DNA of 64,000 nucleotides from the NCBI GenBank assembly GCA_013076295.1, contig RQOL01000776.1, forward strand, positions 1 to 64,000, read 5' to 3'. Under the pieces are notes generated by a model. The model saw only the letters and a list, made by a program, of their open reading frames with translations. It searched no databases and was not told the DNA's origin. Shown piece by piece: positions 39,956-52,335 of the stretch. Both the position numbers and the translations under genes were made by a program. Each line of letters starts with the position of its first letter. Position 1 is the stretch's first letter. The stretch is from Sanderia malayensis (lineage: Eukaryota; Cnidaria; Scyphozoa; Semaeostomeae; Pelagiidae).

Positions 39956-40858
39956 TAATCAATTGAGCAACGAAATTGCTCGGTAAACTCGGTAAGCCGG
40001 TCAGTAAATCTCGTAACGCATCTATGTTACATTTTCAGTTCTTTAGATCGTGAGACATTCTGAAGGCTATCGTGTTTCTCAGATACGTCAAGAAATAGAG
40101 TAAAGCCGAGGAAATCAATGTTTTCAAGGAAGATTGCTTTGAAACATGTGATTGAAAAATATAACACCACAACGAAGCTGGCAAGCAATGCAATGCTGCG
40201 TTGATGTTATTTATAGAGACGCCATTTGTGGCAAATTTCCCTGGAATAATGAGGATGGTTCGTTTCAATGATTGACTTAAATTACTTAATTATGTCCCCG
40301 TATTCCTAAAAAGGACCACTGTTAATAAGCACGTGATGAAATAATTTAACGTATAAAAATCAGTTGCTTTGAAGATTCGCTAATGCTCATGCTCCTTTCA
40401 ACCACACGTACAGTGGGTTAGCTCGCTACGCTCGCTTGTCTATCTATTATCAAGAAACATTGACTGATATACTATATTGATAAGCATGTGCTGGTAAAAC
40501 GATGTAGGGAAGAGCTCTCTTGTGCACTGAAAAAATGTCAGTTGTATAAAGAGAAAGTGAAAGTGGCAGAGTTGAAAATTGTAAAAATTGACAATAGAAT
40601 TCAAGATTAACAGCATAATTTCGTGTTTTACTATGCAAATATCTTGCTTATTAATGCAATTTGTGCTTATGTTGGTTTAACTTTTTCTTTGTTAGAAATA
40701 AAGAATTGTGGAAACGACTTTGCTTTTGGTTCAACTTCATACAGATTTACTAAAAATCCAGTATATGTAAGTGCTTTTAAGTCAATTGTTTTATTATATA
40801 TAACCTATTATACTTTTCAATTCAAAAGTAATGATGATCATCTGACCAAGTTCGCATT
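39956..40858. other. Intergenic DNA with a short dispersed repeat
   Basis: Around 40370-40470, TGCTCATGCTCCTTTCAACC followed by GGGTTAGCTCGCTACGCTCG matches the repeat block at 54890-55080. No gene is evident. Confidence 0.4.
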
Positions 40859-41045
40859 CAGTGGCGTAGCCAGAGGGTGGAGATTGGGGGGGGGGGGGGG
40901 CAAACGGGCAAATTTTTTGGCAAGGAAGCCTTGTTTTTTTTGTCGTACCCCTACAAAATTTATTGCAGATTTGCACTTTTCTCAGAGACCAATTTTATGC
41001 GAATTGGGGGGTGGCTGCCCCCTTGCCCCCCTCGCAACGCTACTG
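40859..41045. mobile_element. hAT-type MITE (187 bp)
   Basis: It starts CAGTGGCGTAGCC and ends GCAACGCTACTG. It is flanked by the perfect 8-bp duplication TTCGCATT (40851-40858 and 41046-41053) and carries a run of about 14 G. Confidence 0.92.
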
Positions 41046-41053
41046 TTCGCATT

Positions 41054-43593
41054 TGACCAACAGAATTATTATTTGCTGCTCTTTACGGTTTGCTTTGCAA
41101 CCTCCTTTTGGGATGGTATGTAACGATCATTTTTGAATATTTATACTGAATGCCCGTATGTAGGATGGATTGGATTAAATGAAGTCTCATTAAGAAGGCG
41201 AAAGAAAACTTTCATTCATAAGTTAATTTTTGGAAAAGTGGGAGCTAGTAAGATGTATTTTTGCAATGAGCATGGGGGAAAAAACTGTTGATAAGGGCGA
41301 AGTTAAAATATAAGCCTTGCTAACTTTTTATTTTGATTATTATTGCAAATTATCTGAGTAATATAAAATATAACGGAAGTTATATTTTTCTGACAAACGA
41401 AGTTAGCGCATGCGGTAACGTTCATGACGCCCAATCATCTTGTGGGTATGGCCACTATATGTGAAACTATATGTGAATTATTATCGTGCATAAAGCTATG
41501 CACAATAATTTATTGAAAATGATTCATTTCTATCATTGTGAGCATAAAAGCCGTAAAACGTCCTTGGGGTCTGCTGACATTGTTAATTGTGAATAATTGT
41601 AAAGAAGAATCTATTTTCACTTCCAAGTTAGCTATAAATGGGTGAGTCAGCTCTATTTACTTATTCATTACAATTATTACCGCTTTTTTGCTTAAATTCA
41701 TAATATTTTAGATCTTTAGAAAACGTGGCGCATAGTCTTTCTAATAAGTGATTGCTGATAAATAAGGAAAACTGCGGGAGATTTGTTTAAGAAAGCCAAG
41801 AGTCCCATAAAAAACTGCTTAATTCTAGAGTATACAAAAATTGTGGTGGGTGAGGAGATACTTTCCATATCTTTCGAAATCAAGTTTACATTACTGGATT
41901 TATAAATCGAGTTCCCAACAAAAAAGGAGGTTTGAAAATCATTTTTACATTTTGACGCAAGAAATTGTTTAAAGATGCAAAAATGAGTCAGAAGATGCAC
42001 AATAACAAACTTTTGACATGCTATGAGTCGCATCCAACTAATCGATATTTTCTGGAATACGGTGTGCATTTTGATTATCAAAATTGTACCAGGCAAGTTT
42101 TTATTTTCGGATTTGCTTTCTCCAAATTGTGGTAGCTACAAATGAAAGCTTCATATTTTATAATGACCTGAAGTATCGGCAAATAATCTTCGAACTTCAC
42201 ATTTTTGATTGTTGTTACCAGAAAGAAAGCCAAAAATTGAACAAAGCACAATATGTTATTTTCAGTTATTTGTGGTGATAAAATTATTCCATTGTGAGAT
42301 TTTCCTAAGAGATTTTGTCTTTAGTACTCTAGATGCATTCACGCATCATAAAAGCTATGAACACAACGTTCATATCATATCTTAATTGAAATAGGTGGAA
42401 TCACTTTGAATAACATTCGGAGTGTGATGTAAGTTAATGTTTAAAACAACGCTAACTAACATCAACAAAATAATTATCAAGATACAAGTCAGGTTAAATA
42501 GAAGATTTCTAGTAAGTTCTATTTTAAGTACCGGGATTATTATAGATTGCATCCCAAAAAATGCCAACAAAATTTTGCGGCCCAATTGTTTGGGGGGCCT
42601 TGGTTTTATGCAAAGGTGCACACCGTACGGTTCCCACTGTCCCGTTGTTGCATCGAAACTATACCATTTATCGAAGTTACACGGGTTAAATTTATTTGTT
42701 CTAATATATTCCATATCCCTCTTTCATCCAATTTGACTGAAACGTTTCAGTTTATGGAAACGAAAGTTTGCCGCACTTTTGGCTGGCCGAAAAGACCTGC
42801 GATCAAATTTGCAATACCCTTGAAAATATCTACATTTTCTAAATAGTCTTCCACCACAAAAGTGAACTGCTTAATAAGCTCATTGAATGGGTGGAACACG
42901 AGTTAAAATGTAAAGGCGCGTGCCAAACCACGGCACGGGTCCCATGCGGACAAGAATGGGACACCATGTCACAACGCTTGTTTTTATTATTATTGTAAGC
43001 ATAAATAGAGTAAAGTGAGTAGAGAAGGATTGGGAGAGCAAAACAGTCCGTCAACCTCAGAGGGTTAAAGAAAAGACAAGTGCTAGCTACAGTGGCGGCC
43101 TTGGGCCAGCCCCACCGCACCTTACGATAAAAACTCGCTGTCTTTATTGTGTCTAGGTTGTTTCGCCACTATTCAATAGTATCTCTGAAATTTCTTGGAA
43201 AAGTCTTGACGAGAGTGGTGTGAAGAATTCGAATTTCTTATAACATTTTAGTAATTTCAATCGTTCAATCGGGACACATACCTTAAATACTTTAACAATT
43301 ATTTAGCTTCGATCGCCATTTAGGCCCAATACAACTCATTAGCATATAGCCTCGTTTTGGTTCAAACAACATGACTCAGCATGACTGGAAATATCTAGAT
43401 CGGACGAGAACATTCTGGAGGTCCAAAAATAGAACATTGTAACCATTTATTCTTACATAATAATTAGCCAAATCATGATGATTGTAGTAACTAGAACTTT
43501 CGATTTAAAACATATAAAAGAATCAGAATTTGTGAGATGGAAAAACGCGAGATATATCAAAATTGAGAAAAGGTGATTCTATCGTAATCTTTT
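41054..43593. other. Long gene-poor stretch
   Basis: AT-rich. A minus ORF at 42382-42714 (110 codons) starts MEYIRTNKFNPCNFDKWYSF, has GQWEPYGVHLCIKP and ends with one hydrophobic segment. It could be an exon of a membrane protein, but I do not recognise it. A minus ORF at 41716-42096 has no recognisable motif. The 43100-43600 part should contain the 5' LTR and leader of the BEL element, but I could not mark the LTR. Confidence 0.35.
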
Positions 43594-43747
43594 GTGCAGA
43601 ACATTCTACCTGTGAGTTTATTGTCGCGGTTAACAGAATCTAATTCCCGACAAAGTGGCACCCCAGATGGGAGATATCGTTCACAAAATATCAGAGACGA
43701 ACATATAAACCAAGAGAGACAAAACGCATTTCAAAGCAACAATAAGA

Positions 43748-46700
43748 ATGGAGACAACAGACAAAATACAGAAGAATCTTGACGCAATAATTCAAATGCT
43801 AAAGTTTGCTCAAGAAGAAACAGAAACAATCTTGAAGAAGAACAGTGTAAAACCTTTACAACGTCAGTTGAAAAAATTCGAGAGCTTGTTAGATGAATTC
43901 GAAAATCTGAAAGTTCAAATGCAGAAGCTCAAATTTACAAATGGAGAAGAACCACAAGACGTCAGAAGTTGGAGTCTAGAAATAGATGGGGAAATCACTA
44001 CATTCGAAGACACCATTGATGCAATTAACGATAAAATTGATGCTTTCAAAGAAGAAGCAGCAAGAGAGGAGAGACAACGTGAGGAAGATATTACAGAACT
44101 CAGAAGACAACGCCAGCTTGAAAGAGACATCAAACTCGAAGAAGAAAAAATGAAAATCAAGAGAGAGCTCGAAAGAAAAATGGACGAAGAACGAGAGAAG
44201 TCACACCTGAGCAAAGGTCAGACACCAAAAGCAAAGCTACCTAAACTTGTCATCACCAAATTTCAAGGTACACACATAGACTGGCCAAGGTTTTGGAGCC
44301 AGTTTGAGGCTGAAATAGACTGTGCAGAAATCGGACAAGTGGCCAAATTTTCGTATTTGAAAGAGTTGCTGATACCAAAAGTACGTCTGGGAATTGACGG
44401 ATTGCCATTCACCACAGAAGGCTACGAGCGTGCAAAGCAAATCCTAAAGACGAGATACGGAAAGCCAAGTGAAGTTGCCAATGCATATATCCAAAACCTG
44501 TTGAGTCTACCACAGATTCATGGAACAAGCCCCTCGAAACTTCACGAATTTTATCAGAATTTAGTGACTAACGTTCAAGTACTGGAGACAATGGGAAAGT
44601 TGAGGGAAGTAACAGGCTACGTGCGCTTAACATTGGACAAATTGCCAGGCATTCGAGCAGATTTGGTCAGAATGGATGATGATTGGCAAGAATGGGGGTT
44701 TGGTCACCTAGTTGAAGCTCTTCGTAAATGGTGTGAACGAAATCCTATTCCGCTAAATGATAGCAGACACGGCGCATGGGCCAATGACAGAGAGCCGAAA
44801 CAACAAAGAAGGGACAAAGTACTTCAAACAAAGCAGCAGGAATGGAAGCCACGAGCCTGTGTGTACTGCGATATGATCAATCACAAATCCGGTGAATGTG
44901 ACAGAGTGACAAGTATAGCTGAGAGGAAGAAGATACTCAGTTCCAAAAGACTTTGCTTCAACTGTACTGGTAGCAAACACAGAGCTTCCGAATGTCACAG
45001 CAAAATTGATTGCCAAAAGTGTAAAGGCAGACACCACACTTCAATCTGTGACAAAGGAGCGGATCAAGTACTGGTAGCAACAGGAGAAAGAACAGTGATT
45101 TATCCAGTGGTCATTGTAAAAGTGGATGGCATCAAATGTAGAGCGCTGTTAGATACAGGGGCTGGAAGTTCATACATGTCAGCAACGTTGAGTCAACTGC
45201 TTAACAAGAAACCTTCACGCACAGAACATAGACAAATTGAAATGATGATGCACTCAACGAGCAAGAAGATTGACATTTATGCAGTTACAGTGGAAAATCT
45301 CAAAGAAAACTTTCAGCTGAACGTTAATGTGAGCAAAGTTGACAAGCCTGTTTTGCTATCACTGCCAAATCCGAACTATGAACACTTGATCAAGACCTAC
45401 AAATATTTGGAAGGAGTCAAGATGGATGATACTGACACCAAGTCTGAACTGCCCATCCACATGATTTTAGGAGCAAGCGAGTATTCAAAGATCAAGATGA
45501 ATACAAAGCCAAGAGTGGGACAGCCCGGACAACCGGTTGCAGAACAGACAACATTAGGATGGTCACTCATGTCACCTGGTGCCGATTCAACCCTGGACAA
45601 CGTTTATCTAACTCAATCGTCAACAGCAGATTACGAAAAGCTTTGTAATTTGGACGTTCTGGGACTACAAGACAGATCAACTGGAGACCAGATGTCGGTT
45701 TACGATGAATTCAAGTCACAACTAATACGAAGTCCCGAAGGCTGGTATGAAACAGGGTTGTTATGGAAAGCAGAACATGCAGAATTACACAACAATGAGA
45801 ACGGGAGCATGGGAAGGCTGTCAAATCTCGTAAGAAGACTCAAAAGAAATCCAGAACTTTTTGATGAATATGACAAGATCATCCAGGATCAGCTAGCAGA
45901 AGGAATTATCGAGAAAGCACCATCAACAGCTGAAGGGAAGGAATTCTACATTCCGCATAAACCAGTAGTGAGAGAGTTGGCAGAAAGTACAAAGACAAGA
46001 ATTGTTTATGACGCTTCAGCAAGAGCTAATGACAATGCTCCATCGCTAAACGACTGCTTGGAGACGGGGCCCCCTCTGCAAAACTTAATATGGAACATCT
46101 TGGTAAGAAACAGATTCAAGCAAGTTGCATTGGCGGGAGATCTACAGAAAGCCTTTCTACAAGTGAGAATCCGGGAACAAGACAGAGATGCCCTAAGATT
46201 CCATTGGATAAAGAACAAAGACCCATCACAAGTTGAAGTTTATCGTTTCACCAGAGCATTGTTTGGTCTCGTTCAAAGCCCATTCCTTTTAGGAGGCACA
46301 ATAGAAGAACATCTAAAGAGCTGCGAATCAGAGTATCCAGAAGAAGTAAAAGAAATATGGAAATCACTTTATGTAGATGACGTAATCACCGGAGCGAACA
46401 ATGTTCAAGAGTTACAACATCTGAAAGAAAGTGCGGTAGAAATCTTCGGGAGAGCCCAGTTCAAACTACACAAATGGCACTCAAACATTTCGGCATTAGA
46501 AAATGAAGACACAGTATCTAATGAAGAATGCACATATGCAAAACAACAACTGGGAGTGAAAGTGAATGAAACAAAAATGCTTGGCCTAACCTGGAACAAA
46601 AACAGCGATACATTAAAAGTGACATTTCCACGCGAGAAAGCAGATGTTACAAAGCGAGGTATTTTACGATTTCTTGCTACTATATTCGATCCACTTGGAA

Positions 46701-48210
46701 TAGCTTCACCAATAACTCTGTCTGGTAAAGAAGTCTATCGAACCACATGTGATGAGAATGTACCATGGGATAAAAACCTTCCTGAGATCATACAGAAGCA
46801 ATGGGAGAAATTTGAGAACAAACTACCGGTAGAAATCGAAGTACCACGAAGTCTAGTAGCACACCAAGAGCAGATCGAGAAAATTGGCTTACACGTCTTC
46901 GGTGACACAAGTGGAACAGGAACTGCAGCAGTAGCTTATGCTGTCGTATATCAGAAATCTGGGATAAGTCAAGGACTCATAGCTGCAAGATCTCGACTAG
47001 CAAAGAAAGGACTGACCATCCCAAGACTGGAACTTGTTTCTGCTCACATGGCGGCAAATCTAGCACAGAACATCATAGATGCACTCGAAGGATTTCCAAT
47101 TCAACAAGTTACCGGATGGCTTGATAGCACGGTCGGGTTACATTGGATCAGAGGAGACGGTAATTACAAGCAGTTTGTGGCAAATAGAGTGAAGAAGATC
47201 CGAGAAAAGAACTTCATACAGTGGCGATATATACCTACAAAAGCAAATCCTGCTGATGTCGCCAGTAGAGGAATAACGACTATGAAATTGGGAGAAACCT
47301 GGTGGATTGGACCGAGCTGGCTGCCAGAATCTGAACAATGGCCTGGAGATAAAGTTACTGAGCCAAACAAGGAAACTGAGGCGGAAGCGAAGATGATCAA
47401 ACAGGTTTTGGCAACAACAATGGAAACCCAGGACGTATTACTCAAACTTCTTGAAAAGCACAGCTTTTGGAAAACAATACGCATATCTGCCTGGATCGCA
47501 AGATTCCTTCACAACTGCAAGGCACAGAGAGGGGAGAGAATGTATGGACACTTGACAACACATGAAACAGAGAAGCAGATACAGCTATGGGTAAAAAGGG
47601 AGCAGAAAACGGTCGCCGAAACTGAAGCCTTCAAGCAAGACAGATTGCGACTGAACCTTCAGCAGACCAGTGATGGAATCTACATATGTCAAGGACGAAT
47701 ACAAGGCGTTTATCCAGTATACCTACCGATGAACAGAGTTTTCAGTGAGAAGCTTGTAATGGACGCCCATCTACGGACTCTTCATGGGGGAGTTGGACTG
47801 ACAATGACAGAGGTGCGTCGTCAATATTGGATTCCTCGGTTGAGACAGCTAACAAAGCGAGTCATACGAAACTGCAACGGATGTAAACGTTTCCAGGCTG
47901 TGGCATTCAATGCGCCATCACAGGGACAACTGCCAGTGGATAGAACCAGAGGAAGCATACCGTTTCAAGTGATTGGGATAGATTATGCTGGACCACTGAA
48001 GTATGTAAAGAAAGCAAAGCAGTTGGGTAAAGCTTATATCCTGCTATTCTCGTGTAGCCTGACGAGAGCACTTTATCTTGAGATCTTGCCCAATCAAAGT
48101 GTCCAAGAATTCCTGAAAAGCTTTAAGCGCTTCGTTGCCAGAAAAGGCCGCCCAGACAAGATATACTCGGACAACGGGAGAACGTTTGTTGCAGCTTCAA
48201 AGTGGCTACG
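43748..48210 (+). pseudogene. BEL/Pao gag-pol polyprotein, 3'-truncated in integrase
   Basis: One open frame of about 1488 codons from ATG 43748. A Lys/Glu coiled-coil N-terminus; gag with FQGTHIDWPRFWSQFE; CCHC knuckles (CVYCDMINHKSGEC, CFNCTGSKHRASEC); aspartic protease LLDTGAGSS (about residue 467); reverse transcriptase with IVYDASA (about 751) and YVDDV (about 874); RNase H-like FGDTSGT (about 1050); integrase zinc-binding HLRTLHGG (about 1340), IDYAGP (about 1408) and IYSDNGR (about 1472). These are BEL/Pao hallmarks. The frame is cut at 48211 by a hAT-like element before the integrase Glu. A primer-binding-like TGGCACCCCAG lies near 43655. Confidence 0.92.
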
Positions 48211-49935
48211 CAGGGGCGGATCCAGGAAAAAAATTGAGGGGTGCTCAAAAAATTTTGGGGCGCAATTTTTGTGAACCACGCCCATTTTTAGTAGAACCTC
48301 GCTAATAAAGAACGATTGAAATGTTTCGTTTTATTGTAAAATCAATATGAAAATAAAGTCATTAAGATTGTAAAAAATGTTCAAAAATGTTCTCTAGCAA
48401 AACAAACTGCTGGAAAGCAAACAAACAAGTTTATATGATAATAAATTGATAACTCAGGGGTTACTCGGAATGTTCTGTGACTAAAATATGAAGATATTTC
48501 ATTCTTCTTGGGTGCTTGTTAGCAAATCAGTCAATAATAGTTTGTGGTTTAGTTCAATTTCTCTATGGACATGCAACATTGCAAGTCCATTCAGCCTATT
48601 CCCAACCATGGATAGAATCAATAGACTTGCACTCATTATTTAACTGAGGGTTAACATGCCATTGAACAGCATCTCATCTCATATATGACTCAAAAAGAGC
48701 TATCAACAATGGGATAGTAGTATTCATTTAGCCTGCCAACAACACTTGAAATTGCAGAAGCAGAAGTACTAATGAATGATGAAAAACTGTCATTATTTGC
48801 AACATTTGCAGCTTCTGAGAATACAGCTGGAACTCTATCATTTTTGGAAATTATTTGTTTGCCTCATTGGATTGGAGTTGTAAAGGAAAAAATTGTATTC
48901 TCATCAACAACTTGAATATCTCTGATATGGCCATAAAGAAGAGGATGATCAGCATAGTAACCTGGCATGCAATAATAGCTCCATACATGTCAGACATAAC
49001 AGACAAATTTTCGTCCCCAATCAATGAAATGGATGAAGCAGCATTAAAAAGACAAGATCTGTTTGGTTTTAGAGCACACATATATAATTTAATGTGTGTA
49101 AATCTGAAATCCTGAACTTACTTAGGATGTTAAGAGGTAGTCAATTCAATTTTGTTAGCCATTCAGCCAAAAAAAAAACAAGTTGGAAACTGCAACCTTG
49201 CTGCTTCGTCGGGCCTAGGCAAACCCAAACGCAAGCTCATTCTTTGCCTTTTTGATTTTCACATTACAAGATTCCTTGTCTTGATTTTCAAAATAATCCG
49301 AAACAAAGCGCAGACACGCTTCCTTCAAATTGCATAAAATTTTCGGTTTGTCATGATAGTCAGGTTTTTCATCCAAAATGACTTCACGGATTTCACGAAG
49401 CGTGACAGCCATTTTGGATGAATAGAATGAAAGTTGCTTGAGCAACTCCTGGTCAGTACTCTGCCACTCTTCACGAGACCTTGATCATTTGAGCAACCCT
49501 TATACGATGATTTGATTGGTCTGCGAACTATTTTTGAAAAAGAGTTGCTCCCGCTTCATTTGAGCAACCCTCATACGATGTTTTGATTGGCCTGCGAACT
49601 ATTTTTGAAATAAAGAGTTGCTCCCGCTCGATTTGAGCAACTTCTCCTTCACAACTATGATTGGCCAGCAACCTATTTTTCCTCGTAACAAACACCGGGC
49701 TAATATGCAGACCAAATTAGCTGGAATCGGCATAAAACGGAAAGGAAAATTTGTCAAGACAGAATCGCAATCTGAGCAACTCAAAAAGAGATTTTACAAT
49801 AATCCCAATCATACTCAAGATGCTTATAATATTAAATAGGACTTTGGGCAAAATGTTCTATACGTATTTTAAGTTTTTTCTTAAAAATTTGAGGGGTGCT
49901 CAAGCAACCTCCGCACCCCTCTGGATCCGCCACTG
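48211..49935. mobile_element. hAT-like element inserted in the BEL integrase (1725 bp)
   Basis: It starts CAGGGGCGGATCCAGG and ends CTGGATCCGCCACTG, a common hAT end pattern. Inner ends also match (GAGGGGTGCTCAA). No perfect 8-bp duplication is visible (TGGCTACG left, TGCTTGAG right), so one flank may be rearranged. No transposase is seen. Short ORFs at 48855-49115 (plus) and 49215-49445 (minus) are unrecognised. Confidence 0.75.
49484..49690. repeat. Tandem repeat of about 72 bp, 3 copies
   Basis: TTTGAGCAAC recurs at about 49488, 49559 and 49632. Units share GATTGG(T/C)CTGCGAACTATTTT and GAGTTGCTCCCGCT. It lies inside the hAT-like element. Confidence 0.8.
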
Positions 49936-50409
49936 TGCTTGAGAAAGATCTTGTTGCCTTGCCGTAGTCTTTTGGTTTTAGTGTTGTTGGGCCGCCGTTT
50001 GTGCAGTGTTGGAGATACTGCTGTCGTTGTTTGTCGTTTGTCGACAGTCGTTATTGTATGCTTTAAAGAAGCTCTTGGTTTCGTGACAGAAATGAAAGAA
50101 TAAATATGATTGTGTGATATTGTGTATTGTATGTGTGCGTACTATTTGCTGGTTCGAATCTCGTGATAAGAGAAACATTGGTGAACAGAGAAAGAGTAGA
50201 GCTTTAGACAGGAACCAAGTTGACAATTTATCAAGAAGTCACGAATGTAAATATCGTGACGCCCGGAAATATCACGGAAGACATCACCGAAACCGTAACA
50301 ATTAATTTAAATTACTTCATAAATGGGGATTCCGTCTGGTCCAAAACTATGGTCTGGTCTTATGGTCTGGTCCTATGGTCCGGGGCTATGCCTTAATAGA
50401 CTATGCCTT
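49936..50409. other. Gap, possible retrotransposon remnant
   Basis: No gene is supported. TGCTGGTTCGAATCTCG near 50150 resembles a primer-binding site or tRNA T-arm, but no paired LTR or full tRNA was found. A short repeat, TATGGTCTGGTC(C/T)TATGG, lies at 50345-50390. Confidence 0.3.
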
Positions 50410-50667
50410 TTGAGTAAGATAGTTTTAGTTTTTGTATGACCGCCATTGTTGCTTCGGCATACTGTGACGCTTAGGCCTAATGTAAACAAAGTCAAAGTTT
50501 TAAGAAACAAATTATGATAAAGGGTTATCAGGCGAGCGGAGCGAGCCAAACTGTTGTAAGAGCGACGTAGAACCAAAGATGGCCAACTCCACGAAGAACG
50601 CTTTGAAAAGTTAAAGATTAGCCTTGCTTCGTCCATACCCAACAGTTGTTTTTTTGCTTTTCATTGC

Positions 50668-51326
50668 ATGCCTGACATACAGTCTTCAAGTGATACATCC
50701 ATTGTTGCCGAAGTGGTTGATGCACTGGACTCTCCATTTGAAGAATCATTTGTTGAACTATTTGTTGCCAATCTCGCTGATCCTGTAATCTTAACTGATG
50801 TCTATGATATATCTTGTGCTAATTTTAAAAACATGATGAAATTCTATGCTCAGTCTCATTTGATTCTGGACTCATCACAGATTATTGAAAATGAAAAGTC
50901 CACCTGTGGCCAATCATCCAATGCTGCCTGGAGGCAACACAGATTATATAGGATAGCTGCATCCAATTTTTACTCAGCTGCAGGCAATAGAGTGGAACCC
51001 TCCCCGAAATTGAAATCAATGTTTTATTCCGAATTTTTTTCTGGCAGTACAAGACATGGTAAAATGTATGAACCACATGTTCGTTCTTTGTATTTGGATA
51101 AGATGAATAAAGCCCATTGCCATATATCGGTAGAAGAGCCAGGCCTCATCATCTCCAAATATCATTCTTTTCTGGGTGCATCTTTAGATGGTATAGTTGG
51201 ACATGGTAACATCTCCTGGGGACTTGAAATAAAATGTCAATTTTCAAAATTTTCAACTTCTCCTGAAGATGCACTTGCTGACAACCATTTCTTTCCCACA
51301 AGAACGTCAAAGATCCACCGAACAAT
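50668..51326 (+). pseudogene. YqaJ-like nuclease gene, 5' part
   Basis: Product: CGQSSNAAWRQHRLYRIAAS, then KMYEPHVRSLYLD, then LIISKYHSFLGASLDGIVG and WGLEIKCQFS. This is the lambda-exonuclease/YqaJ fold (GQS..W...R...TAS-type start, G-x-x-E, LGASxDG, EIKC). The catalytic Asp in SLDG and the E-x-K of EIKC are present. A frameshift lies near 51285-51300, because the continuation uses another frame. It is then cut by a hAT element at 51327. Further pieces lie at 52200-52335 and 53767-53897. ISL2EU-type elements carry such genes. Confidence 0.82.
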
Positions 51327-52191
51327 CAGGGGCGCCGGAAGCATTTTGAGGCGGCAGGGGCAGCTGCTCAAAAAGGGCACATTTTCAAAACCATTTCTTT
51401 ATTTGGCGCACCGTATTCTAAATGTACGTTCTGCTATTGCTGATGAAAGTGCTACAAAATTGCATAGTTGCCGCCAATGGCGTAGATAGGAAATTTTATA
51501 TGGGAGGGGGGGGGGTAATTCAGAATTTACGACAAAAATTTAATAAGCATTTTTGTTTCTACAAGACAATGAATGTAAGATAAAGAAATTAGCTAGAGCT
51601 GACGTAAACAGAAGATATTTATTTTCCGACAAGATCAGCAATTTTCTGACAAAACGGCAGTTTAGCTCTACAGCAATATATATCGTAAATCCTCGCAAAA
51701 CCGAAATTTTAACCTAATTATTGTTCAATATTACGCAAGATAAAAGCTATACAATGCAGCCAATCAATGAATTTATTGGTTTAAACTTGCTGTTATTTGC
51801 AATACATTCCTAAAAAACTTCAATGTTTAGAAGCCTTGACCCAACATCCTTGCAAATAATTATCAGGATGGGGGCTTATTTGAGGGTAGGAAGGCTTATT
51901 CGAAGTTGGGAGATTATTCGTGGATTCAAGGATTTATGGTATGGGCAACTCTTGGAGTTCCTTTTTTAACGCGTCTAAATCGATAAGGTCAGAAATGCAG
52001 GCTAATTTATCCTTCACATCCTCTCTAAAGTTTTAATTTTTTAACATCTTGTCCAAGTAGCACATACCCCATTGAATATGTAACACACATTGACATTTTC
52101 AAAAGGGCACAGTGCTGCCCCCGCTCGCCCCCGTAGCGTCAGGGCAGAGGGGTCAGCTGCCCCCGCTGCCCCCGTGCTTCCGGCGCCCCTG
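51327..52191. mobile_element. hAT-type element (865 bp) in the YqaJ gene
   Basis: It starts CAGGGGCGCCGGAAGCA and ends TGCTTCCGGCGCCCCTG. Perfect 8-bp duplication CGAACAAT (51319-51326 and 52192-52199). No transposase. A TA-flanked MITE lies inside. Confidence 0.95.
51683..51939. mobile_element. CGTAAATCC-ended MITE nested in the hAT element (257 bp)
   Basis: Begins TCGTAAATCCTCG and ends GGATTTATGG, flanked by TA. Related to the MITE at 21714-22179, including GGGGGCTTATTTGAGG-type motifs. Confidence 0.65.
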
Positions 52192-52199
52192 CGAACAAT

Positions 52200-52335
52200 C
52201 ATCCTTATTATTATCAAATTCAAGGGCAGATGTTTTGTTCTGGTTTGGACAGAGTTGATCTTGTTGTTTGGTTTGGTGACCATGAGCCATTATTTATCCA
52301 GTCCATTGAATATGATGCTGACTTTATCCAGTCAT
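52200..52335 (+). pseudogene. YqaJ-like nuclease, middle piece
   Basis: Continues the nuclease in one frame: YYYQIQGQMFCSGLDRVDLV, VWFGDHEPLFIQSIEYDADF. The QIQGQM segment and the following VVW correspond to conserved C-terminal motifs of YqaJ nucleases (the Q-x-Q-G motif). It ends where the second hAT element begins. Confidence 0.78.

Noticed and set aside
50140..50170. tRNA-like TGGTTCGAATCTCG
   Set aside because: No cloverleaf could be built around it; it is more like a retroelement primer-binding site or chance.
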